Positions 7,216 to 17,076 of a DNA stretch of 64,000 nucleotides are shown one piece after another; the stretch's first letter is position 1, and every line of letters begins with the position of its first letter. The notes under the pieces were generated by a model, which worked only from the letters and a program-made list of their open reading frames with translations, did no database searches and had not been told where the DNA came from. This DNA comes from G964020105 sp964020105 (GTDB taxonomy: Bacteria > Pseudomonadota > Alphaproteobacteria > WRAU01 > Hepatincolaceae): positions 682,001-746,000 of the forward strand of contig OZ026535.1 of NCBI GenBank assembly GCA_964020105.1, given 5' to 3'. Both the position numbers and the translations under genes were made by a program.

Positions 7216-9501
7216 TTAAACTCTTGTGCCAAAATTTAAGAATATTACCTCTGTAACATCTTTCTCTAATTTTCTAATTGGTAACCCAAAATCAACTGAT
7301 ATTATACCAGCTGGGGATCTCCACGAGAATCCAACTCCAGCAGAAAGTCTTACATAAGCATTGTCAATTATATCAGGCTTCTTGGAAAAATCAGTTACCG
7401 TACCAAAATCACTGAATGCATGTACTATTAAGCCATATTGCTTAACCCCAGGGATAGGAGTATCTATCTGCAATGATCCTCTAAACATATACTTACCGCC
7501 AATTGTTTCTCCAGTTGTTTTATCCACAGGTCCTATACCACCATAATTAGCACCAGCTCTAAATCCTCTTAAAGTTGCTCCGCCAAGGCGATATTTATCT
7601 ATTATTTTAACACTCTCTCCCTTTAATCCCTCTATAACACCAACTGATCCTAATGCCGAAAATACAACATCCTCAAAAAGTGAATAATAATAAATAGATT
7701 TTAATGTATTATTTATATAGTGAGAATTACCAAAAATCCCAGCAAACTCAGTATATAAGCTATGATCAACTCCCCTAGTAATGAATACCGGATTATCTGT
7801 ACTATTATAAGAAATAAAATTATTAAGTGCAGAAACAAATGATTTACCAGCTATCTCCCTAATGCTCAAAGAAGAAGAAGGATGCACGTTCTTAATATTT
7901 CTATAAAAATATTTATAACCTATTCTATGTGTAATAAAATTATTTACCCTATAACCTATTGAAAATGCAACCCCCTGCTCCACATTGTTATATAACTTAG
8001 AGTTACTAAATGTATTAGCTCCTGTATCTTTTCTATAAAGAGATACTGAACCATATAATTCCCTATTTAAAAAATATGGATCCGCAAGGGATATATCATA
8101 TACTTGTGTTGCCTTAGAAAGATTTAAAGTTAATGATAAATTATTCCCTGTACCCATTAAATTGGCTTCCTTATAACCTGCCTCAAACTGCAATCCATCG
8201 GTGGTTGAAAAACCACCTCCAACAGATATTGAACCAGTTAATACTTCCTCTACATTAATATCAACATTAACCTCTCCCGCATTATTAGATGGTTTATCTT
8301 CGATTGTCACTGAGGAAAAATAACCAGTTCTATAAAGATTTCTTTGCGTGTTAGATGCTTTATCAGAGCTATAAGAATCCTTCTCTAATATTGTAAGTTC
8401 TCTTCTTAAAACATAATCCTTAGTTCTTTTATTGCCATGAAAATTAATCTTATTAACAAATAACTTTTTCTCTTCTGTTAACACAAATACTATATCAACT
8501 TTTCTTGAAAAATCATTGAATATCATTTGTGGCTCAACACTAATGAACTGATATCCAAGTTCTTCTATCTTATCCTTTATTTTTATAAGCTGCCTTTGTA
8601 ATGAACTATTTCTAAACCACTCATTTTGACGTAGTAAATCTATTTCTGCCTTTATTACATCTTCATATTTTACCATATCAGTAATCTTTATTATAAGGCT
8701 AGTATCTCCAAATTTATACCTTTCTCCCTCATCAATCACGTAAGTCACAATAAAACTTGTATCTAAAGATAACTCTGCAAAATTTGAAATTACAGCAAAA
8801 TTAGGATAACCATTTTCTAAATAAAATTGTCTTAATAACTCACCATCATATAAAATACGATTCTTATCATAAACATCTCCAGCGTTGAAAAAACGCCACC
8901 ATTTGGACTCTTTAGTGAGAATAGCATTTTCAAGTTCATTCTTAGAAAAATTATTGTTCCCTATGAATTTGATAGTTTTAATTGTGGTTTTTTTACCCTC
9001 TATGATTTTTATCGCTATATCTAATCTATTAAAATCTTTTTTTTGTAACTCATATGACACACTAGCAGCCAAATAACCACTTTTATAATAAATATCCAAT
9101 ATACGCTGTATGTCAATATTTAAGCGGTTCTGCGAAAAAGTTACTCTTCTTTTAGATAACATATCTTTTAAAATAACATCAGATTTGATTTCTGAATTTC
9201 CTGTGATATTTATATCCTCAATTAATGGATTTTCAATCACGCTAATAGCTAAAACACCACCAATAAAACTACCATCAACTTTTTCAAATAATTCTGATGC
9301 GTATAGTTTTCCTAAATCATTATTAAGTAATGGTAGGGAATAATCACCTCCAACCTCTGCGGATAATAAAGTCTCAACATAATCATTAGCAACCCTAGCG
9401 TTACCTTTAACGATTATTTCCTTTATTGCTTCAGCAAAAAGTGTAAAAGTAGAAAAATAAAACATCAAAATGATGATAAAAACTATTTTTAAATTATTCA
9501 T
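7216..9501 (-). CDS. bamA: Outer membrane protein assembly factor BamA
   Basis: 761 residues, close to the usual family length. A signal peptide (about 1-23) is followed by POTRA domains (about 25-420; repeated IKEIIVKGNARV, IEDINITGNSEI, INFHGNKRTKDYVLRREL) and a 16-strand Omp85 barrel. Barrel hallmarks are the GGATLRGF region (the lid-loop RGF, near residue 645) and the C-terminal strand ending VIFLNFGTRV. BamA inserts beta-barrel proteins into the outer membrane. It starts one base after the rseP stop, and the order dxr-rseP-bamA is the common alphaproteobacterial envelope cluster, so it is co-transcribed. Confidence 0.97.
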   Translation of the reverse strand: MNNLKIVFIIILMFYFSTFTLFAEAIKEIIVKGNARVANDYVETLLSAEVGGDYSLPLLNNDLGKLYASELFEKVDGSFIGGVLAISVIENPLIEDINITGNSEIKSDVILKDMLSKRRVTFSQNRLNIDIQRILDIYYKSGYLAASVSYELQKKDFNRLDIAIKIIEGKKTTIKTIKFIGNNNFSKNELENAILTKESKWWRFFNAGDVYDKNRILYDGELLRQFYLENGYPNFAVISNFAELSLDTSFIVTYVIDEGERYKFGDTSLIIKITDMVKYEDVIKAEIDLLRQNEWFRNSSLQRQLIKIKDKIEELGYQFISVEPQMIFNDFSRKVDIVFVLTEEKKLFVNKINFHGNKRTKDYVLRRELTILEKDSYSSDKASNTQRNLYRTGYFSSVTIEDKPSNNAGEVNVDINVEEVLTGSISVGGGFSTTDGLQFEAGYKEANLMGTGNNLSLTLNLSKATQVYDISLADPYFLNRELYGSVSLYRKDTGANTFSNSKLYNNVEQGVAFSIGYRVNNFITHRIGYKYFYRNIKNVHPSSSLSIREIAGKSFVSALNNFISYNSTDNPVFITRGVDHSLYTEFAGIFGNSHYINNTLKSIYYYSLFEDVVFSALGSVGVIEGLKGESVKIIDKYRLGGATLRGFRAGANYGGIGPVDKTTGETIGGKYMFRGSLQIDTPIPGVKQYGLIVHAFSDFGTVTDFSKKPDIIDNAYVRLSAGVGFSWRSPAGIISVDFGLPIRKLEKDVTEVIFLNFGTRV

Positions 9502-9502
9502 C

Positions 9503-10573
9503 TTACATAAAAGAAAAAATATCTTTCAAAATTACAAGCGCCATTAACAGCATCAAAAAAACAAATCCAGCCTGGGATAATATATTCTGCACTTTAGGAT
9601 TAATCTTTCTCCTAGTAATACCTTGGATAATATAAAGTAATAAATGCCCTCCATCAAGAGCAGGAATAGGAAATAAATTTATAATCGCCAAGTTAAGAGA
9701 CAATATAGACAAAAAGAATAACCATGAATCAAACCCATTTTTTAAAGAATCTCCAGATAATTGAGCAATCTTAATTGGTCCTCCAATATCATCCATCGAT
9801 ACATTGCCAAGCAATAATTGAGATAGTCCCGATACTATCATGATTATAACTTTATTATAAACTCTATAAGTTTTATCTAAACTTTCTCTTAAATCATACT
9901 TATTTTTACTTAAGGTTGATTGACTAGAACTAACAGCAATATATCCAGTGCTAGAATTATTTTCTGTTTTTCTAGCAACCTTAAGCTTAACATTGCTAAT
10001 CTGTCCATCGCGCTGTAATTTGATATTTAATACTTTATCAGGATTAGCAACAATAATTTTCTGTAAATCATAAAAATCTGTAATTTTTACAGTATCAACT
10101 TCTAAAATCATATCATCTGCTTGCAAAACACCCTTGGCAGGACCATCAAACACTTCTCCTATCTTAGCTCCAGGAGTACTAACTCCAAAGAAGAAATAAA
10201 TAAAAAATAGAACAAATATAGGAAAAATAAAATTAAACAACGGCCCAGCAAAAACGATTAAAAATTTTTTCCATATGGCTTTCCCAAGAAAAGAATCAGC
10301 TTCAGCTTCCTTATTATCCGATGCACTTTCATACATTTCACCTTTCATTTTTACATATCCGCCAAAAGGAATAGGTGATAGCTTCCATCTAGTACCAGAT
10401 TTGTCATTCCATCCGAAGATCTCAGGCCCAAATCCTATGGAAAAGGACTCTACTTTTACCCCAAACATCTTGGCAAAAATATAATGACCATATTCATGTA
10501 CAAAAACCAAAACCGATATAAGTACAAAAAAACCTACGACATATTCTTTTACAAAATTAATTATTTCTAACAT
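9503..10573 (-). CDS. rseP: Site-2 intramembrane zinc protease RseP
   Basis: 356 residues with TM1 carrying the zinc motif HEYGH (His26, Glu27, His30), an N-terminal-half PDZ/linker region (about 135-205) and the third zinc ligand in NLFPIPALDGGH (Asp307). These define the M50 family. In the inner membrane it performs the second cleavage of anti-sigma factors or clears signal-peptide remnants. A single PDZ copy is visible, fewer than the two of E. coli RseP. Lies between dxr and bamA in tight operon spacing. Confidence 0.96.
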   Translation of the reverse strand: MLEIINFVKEYVVGFFVLISVLVFVHEYGHYIFAKMFGVKVESFSIGFGPEIFGWNDKSGTRWKLSPIPFGGYVKMKGEMYESASDNKEAEADSFLGKAIWKKFLIVFAGPLFNFIFPIFVLFFIYFFFGVSTPGAKIGEVFDGPAKGVLQADDMILEVDTVKITDFYDLQKIIVANPDKVLNIKLQRDGQISNVKLKVARKTENNSSTGYIAVSSSQSTLSKNKYDLRESLDKTYRVYNKVIIMIVSGLSQLLLGNVSMDDIGGPIKIAQLSGDSLKNGFDSWLFFLSILSLNLAIINLFPIPALDGGHLLLYIIQGITRRKINPKVQNILSQAGFVFLMLLMALVILKDIFSFM

Positions 10574-10592
10574 TACAACCTATGAAATTGTT

Positions 10593-11768
10593 TTAAACTA
10601 ATAGTTTTTTGATATATTTTTCTGTAACATATCTAATTTTTTGTATTTCTTCAAATATCTGATCTATATCTACTAACCTAACCGACTCAACATTATCAAT
10701 TGCATATTCTATCACATCTATGATTTTATTAAAACTAATTCTATCATTTAAAAAATAATTTACTGCTATTTCATTAGATATATTGAATATACAAGGGTAA
10801 TTATTACCTTTTAGTAAAATATTTTTAGCAATTTTTACAGCTTTAAATTTTGTTTCATCAATTTTTTCAAAAGATAAATTTTTAACATCAGCAAATGAAA
10901 AAGGTTTAACATTGGTTGTAATTCTATTAGGATAAAATAAACTATAAGCAACGGGAATTTCCATGGATGGATAAGAAAAATGCCCTATAAAACTACCATC
11001 TTTAAAATTAACCCCTCCATGCAACACCGATTGTCGATGAATTAACACCTCTATTTGATCAGCCTTAAGACCAAATAAATAAGCAGCCTCTATTACCTCT
11101 AAGCCTTTATTAACAAATGTGGCAGAATCAACGGTTATTTTTGCTCCCATACTCCACGTTGGATGCTTTAAAGCCTGCTCTTTAGTAATGGTTTCCATCT
11201 GATTGAGCGAATAATCAACAAAGGGTCCTCCGGAGGCTGTTATAAGAACTGTTGATACATTTTGCAAATCTTCTTGTGCTAATATTTGAAATAAAGAACT
11301 ATGCTCAGAATCCACAGGTATTAAACAAGCTCTGGATGTATTGATCATTTTTTGTAACAACTCCCCCACACAAATAATCGATTCCTTATTTGCAATTGCA
11401 ATATTTTTATCTGTTTTTAAAGCTTCATAAAAATAATATAAGCTTTCATAACCAGACGAACAAATTAAAATAGTTTGAGAAGCTGATTCTTTAGAAATAA
11501 AATTAAGTATTGCTTTTTTTCCTGCAAAAACTTTAATGTTAGACCCTAAAAGTAAATTTTTTAAATCCAAGTATTTATCTTCTTGCTCTATAAAAACAAA
11601 TGATACCCCTAAAGATAATGCTTGTTCTGCTAAAAGCTTAAAATTAGATTTTGCAACTAATGCCTCAACTATAAAAAGATCTTTATTTCTAATTACAACC
11701 GCATAAGCAGCTCTGCCAACACTACCCGTTGACCCTATTATAGATATCTTTTTTTTCCCCAAATTCAT
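10593..11768 (-). CDS. dxr: 1-deoxy-D-xylulose 5-phosphate reductoisomerase
   Basis: 391 residues, full length. The NADPH-binding loop GSTGSVG (12-18) and the metal/substrate motif PVDSEHSSLFQ are present, along with TASGGPF and HPTWSMG, all diagnostic of Dxr. It converts DXP to MEP, the committed step of the non-mevalonate isoprenoid pathway, supplying undecaprenyl and ubiquinone precursors. Directly precedes rseP and bamA (19-base gap). Its presence indicates the MEP pathway is retained, unlike in the genus Rickettsia. Confidence 0.97.
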   Translation of the reverse strand: MNLGKKKISIIGSTGSVGRAAYAVVIRNKDLFIVEALVAKSNFKLLAEQALSLGVSFVFIEQEDKYLDLKNLLLGSNIKVFAGKKAILNFISKESASQTILICSSGYESLYYFYEALKTDKNIAIANKESIICVGELLQKMINTSRACLIPVDSEHSSLFQILAQEDLQNVSTVLITASGGPFVDYSLNQMETITKEQALKHPTWSMGAKITVDSATFVNKGLEVIEAAYLFGLKADQIEVLIHRQSVLHGGVNFKDGSFIGHFSYPSMEIPVAYSLFYPNRITTNVKPFSFADVKNLSFEKIDETKFKAVKIAKNILLKGNNYPCIFNISNEIAVNYFLNDRISFNKIIDVIEYAIDNVESVRLVDIDQIFEEIQKIRYVTEKYIKKLLV

Positions 11769-11784
11769 AAATGACCTTTTTTTC

Positions 11785-13011
11785 TTATAAATCGAATTTA
11801 TAAGAAAAAGAAACGTTAAAATCAGTATATTTAGGTCTTATTTTAGCCCCTAAAGCCACACTTAAATAAGAAAAATAATTAAATTTATAATGAACCCTAG
11901 TTTCTGAATGAACATATACCCCATTATTATCAATTTCTGAAAAATTAATATCATGCCAGTTTGGCATATCAGTAAAACTTCCAACAGTATCACCAAGCAT
12001 ATAGTGACTATAGCCAATAGCTAAAAAAAACATAGGAATTATAGAAGAATACATCGATAATTGATAATCATTAGATAGTGTATAATTATAAGACACATCA
12101 TGCATCATACTAGTATGTCTATTTACACTATATAATAAACCTTTTCCCACTTCCTCATATGAGGATCCATCAATATAAGAAAAAGCGTAAGAAAGCTTAT
12201 TAATATGATTAATCTTTGATCTATTATCTGACGAGGAAAATAAGCGTTTTATTTGTAATTCTTTCTTATTAAAATGTAGTTTCTTTCTTTTAGAAGGATT
12301 TGTTTCATGAAAAAGCTCAACCCCAGTTGCTACGTTCTGCATTCGTGGTGCAGATAGCGCAACGTCCCCAGCATAATTGCGTTTTTGTGTATTATTTACA
12401 GTAATATTGTATATGCTGTAAAGATTGACATTACTCCAAGAATAATTAACTCCAATTCCAGCTCCCTCCGCATCAATACTATAAAAATTATTTGTAACCC
12501 TAGAATCATGATAAATTAAAAATAAAGTATAGTTGTATTTTTTAAATCCAATCCCAACATAAGAGCTATTCTTTTTTGCTTCATTATCTAACATTTCAAG
12601 GGAAGAATCAGCAAATTTTGTGTTAGAAAAAGCTATCCCTGTCCAGATGGATTCAGGAACAAAATTTTCTACCTCCCTAGACACTATAGAACGCATCATA
12701 TTTATTGTTTCCTGATTCTCAAAATCATAAATAAAATTACTAACTGGTTTTAATGAAACCATATCCTTATCTCTGTTAATAGCATTCCTACCATCTAAAT
12801 TAATTAACAGTTCCCTTAAATAAACGCTTACAAACTGAGAACTATCTAATAGTACATGAGCCTTATCTAAAGATTTTGCAATATTCAGCACATCAGCAGA
12901 TGGATTGCCCAAATCTAAAACATCCTTCTCGTAAGTTTGATTATATGCAGCTCTACAATCAAAAACAAAAAAACTAATACATAATACACCAGAACCTATA
13001 TATTTTAACAT
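11785..13011 (-). CDS. Putative outer-membrane beta-barrel protein of unknown function
   Basis: I chose ATG 13011 over the longer frame opening with TTG at 13065, because GGTGG sits just before it and a clean signal peptide follows (MLKYIGSGVLCISFFVFDCRAA), giving 408 residues. The first ~110 residues are helical; the rest alternates short amphipathic strands with Asn/Ser/Tyr-rich turns (SSYVGIGFKKYNYTLFLIYH, GAGIGVNYSWSNVNLYSIYN) and ends FSYKFDL, as expected of an autotransporter-like or porin-like barrel. No specific family recognised. It lies immediately upstream of dxr on the same strand, where many relatives carry cdsA/uppS, and so would be co-transcribed with an envelope-biogenesis operon. 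Confidence 0.6.
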   Translation of the reverse strand: MLKYIGSGVLCISFFVFDCRAAYNQTYEKDVLDLGNPSADVLNIAKSLDKAHVLLDSSQFVSVYLRELLINLDGRNAINRDKDMVSLKPVSNFIYDFENQETINMMRSIVSREVENFVPESIWTGIAFSNTKFADSSLEMLDNEAKKNSSYVGIGFKKYNYTLFLIYHDSRVTNNFYSIDAEGAGIGVNYSWSNVNLYSIYNITVNNTQKRNYAGDVALSAPRMQNVATGVELFHETNPSKRKKLHFNKKELQIKRLFSSSDNRSKINHINKLSYAFSYIDGSSYEEVGKGLLYSVNRHTSMMHDVSYNYTLSNDYQLSMYSSIIPMFFLAIGYSHYMLGDTVGSFTDMPNWHDINFSEIDNNGVYVHSETRVHYKFNYFSYLSVALGAKIRPKYTDFNVSFSYKFDL

Positions 13012-13134
13012 TTTACCACCACAGATTGATGAAATTATTATAACAACAATCTTAAGTATAGGCAATAGGCAATGTGTATTATTTAATTATAAATAAATAC
13101 TACATATAAGTATATATTATTTTCATAAACTTGA

Positions 13135-14100
13135 TTACGTATTATAAATAAATTTTTGCCTTGTATACATAAAATATGAAGAGTGCAAATGTAAACTTAA
13201 AATACTAAGATGCGGTGGGGCTACAGAAGAAAAAGATTCTGAAGCCTGTGCTATGCTCATGGCATTTCCGCCAACATAAATTCCAGAGTAATTAAGAAAA
13301 ATTTCATCTAGCATTTTATCTTTTATTAAACTATGAGTATAATTTGATGCTTCTACTGAGGCAATATTTACTCCAATAATTTTCAGAATTTGCATAAACA
13401 TTACATTATCAATAGTAGAGCCTACCCCTGTAGAAACGATACAAACTTTATCTTTGTTATTTTCATAAAGAGTTTTAATATTATCGCTATCAGCCATGAT
13501 TTCTTCTAAACTGCCATAAGCGGATATTTCATAGTATTCTTTCTCTATATAATACCTAACATACTCAAGTCCGTCTTTTGAGGTTAATATCATCAATGGT
13601 ATATCGTGCTTAAATATTTTGTGATCATAAGGAATTGTACGTCCTTTGATTGAAACAATAATATTTAAAGGCAGTGGATTTTTACCCATTGTAACTCTTG
13701 CACTTTCTAGGTCTTTATCAAAAATATGCCCTGTAATATTTTGTTCATCACGCAATGTCCCAGAACCTATAATAACAGCATCTGCTACTGATCTTAGCAT
13801 ATTCATTATCCAAAAATCTGCTAATGCTCCCCCCTGATCAAGGGAATTATTTTTAGCAATTAAGGTTCCGTTGCGAATATCATTAAAATTAATTTTACCA
13901 TCAACCGATGCTACAAACGATGCTACTAATAGTGGTCGTGTAAACTTTGGTGCTTCAAATAATAAATCTTTTGCATATGCTGCCTTGATCTTCTTTGATT
14001 CTAATGGTTTCCACACATATGAGGAATCCATATTATCATAAATTAATTTTAATTTTATATCTTTAATTAAAAAATTTTTCCTGGCGAATACGTTATTCAT
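13135..14100 (-). CDS. RibD C-terminal/dihydrofolate-reductase-like reductase
   Basis: 321 residues. The central part matches the RibD_C fold: RPLLVASFVASVDGKI (strand 1 with SxDGKI), then ADAVIIGSGTLRDEQ, then a nucleotide-binding C-terminal half with IVSTGVGS and NYSGIYVGGNA. The family reduces pyrimidine intermediates of riboflavin synthesis with NADPH, but stand-alone copies often have other or unknown substrates. No deaminase domain is fused, so it is not a complete RibD. A start at Met24 is possible. Monocistronic and divergent from the permease pair. Confidence 0.7.
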   Translation of the reverse strand: MNNVFARKNFLIKDIKLKLIYDNMDSSYVWKPLESKKIKAAYAKDLLFEAPKFTRPLLVASFVASVDGKINFNDIRNGTLIAKNNSLDQGGALADFWIMNMLRSVADAVIIGSGTLRDEQNITGHIFDKDLESARVTMGKNPLPLNIIVSIKGRTIPYDHKIFKHDIPLMILTSKDGLEYVRYYIEKEYYEISAYGSLEEIMADSDNIKTLYENNKDKVCIVSTGVGSTIDNVMFMQILKIIGVNIASVEASNYTHSLIKDKMLDEIFLNYSGIYVGGNAMSIAQASESFSSVAPPHLSILSLHLHSSYFMYTRQKFIYNT

Positions 14101-14109
14101 TTTTATCTC

Positions 14110-14137
14110 TTGCTTTTTTTCTGTTAATAAATATAAT
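14110..14137 (+). promoter_or_regulatory. Promoter for the permease pair
   Basis: TTGCTT (14110-14115), 16 bases, TATAAT (14132-14137), 32 bases before the first permease start, in the 69-base divergent gap with the reductase gene. Confidence 0.6.
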
Positions 14138-14169
14138 AGCTATTCTTTCACAAAACAATAGGTATTATT

Positions 14170-15600
14170 ATGAGACATCTCCTTAATTTTAATACTTCTG
14201 ATATTGAAGCATCAATTGGTTGTTTTTTCGACAGTTTCATAAAAATTATCCTTGGCGTAAGTATCATGATTACTGTGATAAATATCTCTGATACTGTCAT
14301 TTATCAGAAAGTACTTCCCTCTGTTGGTCTATCAATGTTATTACTACAAATATTTACTCTCTTTTCTGCATATTCATTAGCAAAAAGCAATCCTAAAGTA
14401 ATCTCCTTGCCCAGTGGCATAGCCGCTGAAACATTTTTTGTATGCCTGTTCGCAATTATGATTCCAACGTATAAAATAACTGGAGATCCAGCCCTTGCTC
14501 TTGCCACTGGTGTTGGTGCTAATTTTATAAGTTCTCTCATTATGATGCTCCTATCTATGGTGAGTAATATAATACTAAAGTATATACCAAAGCAAGTTTT
14601 ATTTGCATCTCTTGCTGGCGCCACATTTACTTGGTTAGTTTTGTCTCCCATAAAAGAGGCATTTAACAGCCCACTCTTCGCCATGATTTGCTTTTTTATT
14701 ATGCTTATACCTTATATTGGCAATATTAAAATTAAACCTTCTCCTATTATAATTTCCATTATTGTTGGTATAATTATTTCATTATCAAGTAACGATGTGA
14801 AAATTGATTTAATAATTAATTCTACCAAAAACTCGGGATTTTACTTACCAAGTATATTGTTTGATAATCTCTTACTTGGCATTAATGAAGCTATTAAATT
14901 TTTACCAATTATTATACCAATTGCCATAATAGAATTAGTTGGTGCCATACAGGCAGTAGAGCAAGCACGTAATATGAATCATAATTACAACCCAAAAAAA
15001 ATGATTTTTATTACTTCTTTAATTTCTTTATTATCTACTTTTATTGGCAATCCCTTTACTTTTACAATATTTTGGGGGTACTCAGCCTGGGTGAAAATTA
15101 ATGCTTCAAAAAACTATCCCATTCTTATAGCCATATTATTTTTCATTACCACCACAACCTATATTGGATCATTAATAGTTAATATTATCCCTATTTACTC
15201 TGTACTACCAATTATAATTTTCATTGGTCTAATTAGCGTATCAGATTCACTACGTACTAATGATCCAAAATATTTTGAAGCCATGATTCTTATAATGTGC
15301 ATGCCTATATTTAATTTTTTATATATTAATATGCTAGATACCTCTAGCCAATCTATAAAATTTCTTGCACAAGGTGCAACCTTGCTTTCTTTAGTTTGGG
15401 GTAGCATTTTTATTTTTATTATGGATAGAAAATATTTTAATACCGCCATCAGTTGTATTATAGCAGCAATACTGTCTGCTCTTGGATTGATCCACGCAAA
15501 AACCATATTGGAAAATCCTATTTTTATTGCTCTATACTTATTTATGGCTATACTTTTTTTCTTGATGTATTATTTTAATAAGAAAAAAATACATCATTAA
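14170..15600 (+). CDS. NCS2-like (xanthine/uracil permease family) membrane protein, copy 1
   Basis: 476 residues with about 12-14 hydrophobic segments. The N-terminus (DIEASIGCFFDSFIK) matches the D-x-x-x-FF-D signature of a distinct NCS2 subgroup, followed by VGLSMLLLQ, ISLPSGI (the pseudo-helix before the first substrate site) and a second-repeat motif with an acidic residue, IAIIELVGAIQAVEQA. NCS2 carriers move nucleobases with protons or sodium; this subgroup is little characterised, so the substrate is unknown. It is a close paralogue of the next gene, same length, 45 bases apart. Confidence 0.72.
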   Translation: MRHLLNFNTSDIEASIGCFFDSFIKIILGVSIMITVINISDTVIYQKVLPSVGLSMLLLQIFTLFSAYSLAKSNPKVISLPSGIAAETFFVCLFAIMIPTYKITGDPALALATGVGANFISSLIMMLLSMVSNIILKYIPKQVLFASLAGATFTWLVLSPIKEAFNSPLFAMICFFIMLIPYIGNIKIKPSPIIISIIVGIIISLSSNDVKIDLIINSTKNSGFYLPSILFDNLLLGINEAIKFLPIIIPIAIIELVGAIQAVEQARNMNHNYNPKKMIFITSLISLLSTFIGNPFTFTIFWGYSAWVKINASKNYPILIAILFFITTTTYIGSLIVNIIPIYSVLPIIIFIGLISVSDSLRTNDPKYFEAMILIMCMPIFNFLYINMLDTSSQSIKFLAQGATLLSLVWGSIFIFIMDRKYFNTAISCIIAAILSALGLIHAKTILENPIFIALYLFMAILFFLMYYFNKKKIHH

Positions 15601-15624
15601 TTGCACACTAACTGCTATTAATAG

Positions 15625-15637
15625 CCTTAAATTAAGG
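15625..15637 (+). promoter_or_regulatory. Short perfect palindrome overlapping a ribosome binding site
   Basis: CCTTAA and TTAAGG flank one A; the right arm contributes the AAGGA that serves the permease start at 15646. It may weakly hide the ribosome binding site; the stem is too short to be sure. Confidence 0.3.
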
Positions 15638-15645
15638 ACTATATT

Positions 15646-17076
15646 ATGAAAAAATATCTTACCTTTAATACTGCAGATATTGAAGTATCTTTAGCATGTT
15701 TTTTTGATAGTTTTATTAAATTAATGATAGCTGTTGGGATAATGATTAGTATTCTTGGATTATCACCTGAATATATCTATAAAGAAATACTCCCTCAGGT
15801 TGGTCTTTCAATAGTAATACTACAGATATTTATTATCATGCTTGCTTATTATTATGCTAAAGATAATAATAAAATAATTTCTCTGCCAAATGGTATCTCT
15901 TCTGAGAGATTCTTTGTTTGGTTATTTGCAATTATTATACCAACCTATACAACTACCAAAGATCCTATTTTAGCTATTGCTACAGCTGTTGGTGCAAATT
16001 TAATTAGCTCAACATTAACAATGATTTTATCTTTCTTAAGTAGTATAATAACAAAATATATTCCTAAGGCTGCTTTATTTGCATGTATTGCTGGAACCTC
16101 TTTGGCATGGCTTATTTTAGCTCCTCTGCAAGAAGCTTTTAAATCACCCTTTATAGCTATTATTTGTTTCTTTTTTATGCTTATGTGCTACCTTGCTAAT
16201 ATTAAAACAAAGCCTCCTGTGCTAATAATTTCTATGATTATTGGAATTATTATAACATTTGCCAACTCTGATACTACTATTAATGAATCCTTATTAAAAA
16301 ATGTATCTAATAGCGTTTATTTACCTAGTTTTATATATCCTCATCTTATAGTAGGAGTAAAAAAAGCAATTGAATTCTTGCCAATAATTATTGCAATTTC
16401 AATTATAGAATTAGTAGCAGCAACCCAGGCTATTGAGCAAGCTACTAATATTAATCATAATTATAAAAATAGAATAGTGATTTTCTTTACAGGGCTAGCT
16501 TCATTTATATCAAGCTTAATTGGCAATCCATTTCCACTGAATCTTTTTTGGGGATACTCAACTTGGGTAAAAATTAATGCAACAAAAAATTTTCCAATTA
16601 TTTTAGCAATGATTTTTTTTATTATTTGTATCACTCCAATTGCTACTATTTTTATAAATCTAATTCCGCTTGCCAGTGTGTTGCCCATAATAGTATTTAT
16701 AGGTATAATAAGTTTTTCTGATGCTTTTAAAAGTAACGATATTAAATATTTCGATGCTATGATTATCGCATTATCCTTACCTTTATTTAACTTTTTTGCT
16801 GTTAACTTAGCAACAAAATCACCTTTAAATATAGAAATTATTTCCCATGGCTCTGCTTTATTATCAATTCTCTGGGGAAGTGTATTTATTTTTATAATCG
16901 ATAAAAAGTATCTTAATATTGCTGTAATTACTTTATTATGTGCTATTCTTTCTTTTTCTGGATTAATTCACTTTACCACACTCTTTGCTAATTATCAGAT
17001 TCCTCTATTATACATATCAATGTCATTAATATTTTTAGTAATCCATATATTTAAGAAACTAAAATTTAGGCTATAG
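15646..17076 (+). CDS. NCS2-like membrane protein, copy 2
   Basis: 476 residues, a tandem paralogue of copy 1 with the same landmarks: DIEVSLACFFDSFIK at the N-terminus, ISLPNGISSE, and IISIIELVAATQAIEQATN-type second-site region (read as ISIIELVAATQAIEQ). A matching GNPF-x-x-x-FWGYS-x-WVKINA motif in both (GNPFPLNLFWGYSTWVKINA here) marks the subgroup. Its 3' end overlaps the convergent holB gene by 11 bases. Two divergent copies kept in a small genome suggest different substrates or a paired transporter. Confidence 0.72.
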   Translation: MKKYLTFNTADIEVSLACFFDSFIKLMIAVGIMISILGLSPEYIYKEILPQVGLSIVILQIFIIMLAYYYAKDNNKIISLPNGISSERFFVWLFAIIIPTYTTTKDPILAIATAVGANLISSTLTMILSFLSSIITKYIPKAALFACIAGTSLAWLILAPLQEAFKSPFIAIICFFFMLMCYLANIKTKPPVLIISMIIGIIITFANSDTTINESLLKNVSNSVYLPSFIYPHLIVGVKKAIEFLPIIIAISIIELVAATQAIEQATNINHNYKNRIVIFFTGLASFISSLIGNPFPLNLFWGYSTWVKINATKNFPIILAMIFFIICITPIATIFINLIPLASVLPIIVFIGIISFSDAFKSNDIKYFDAMIIALSLPLFNFFAVNLATKSPLNIEIISHGSALLSILWGSVFIFIIDKKYLNIAVITLLCAILSFSGLIHFTTLFANYQIPLLYISMSLIFLVIHIFKKLKFRL

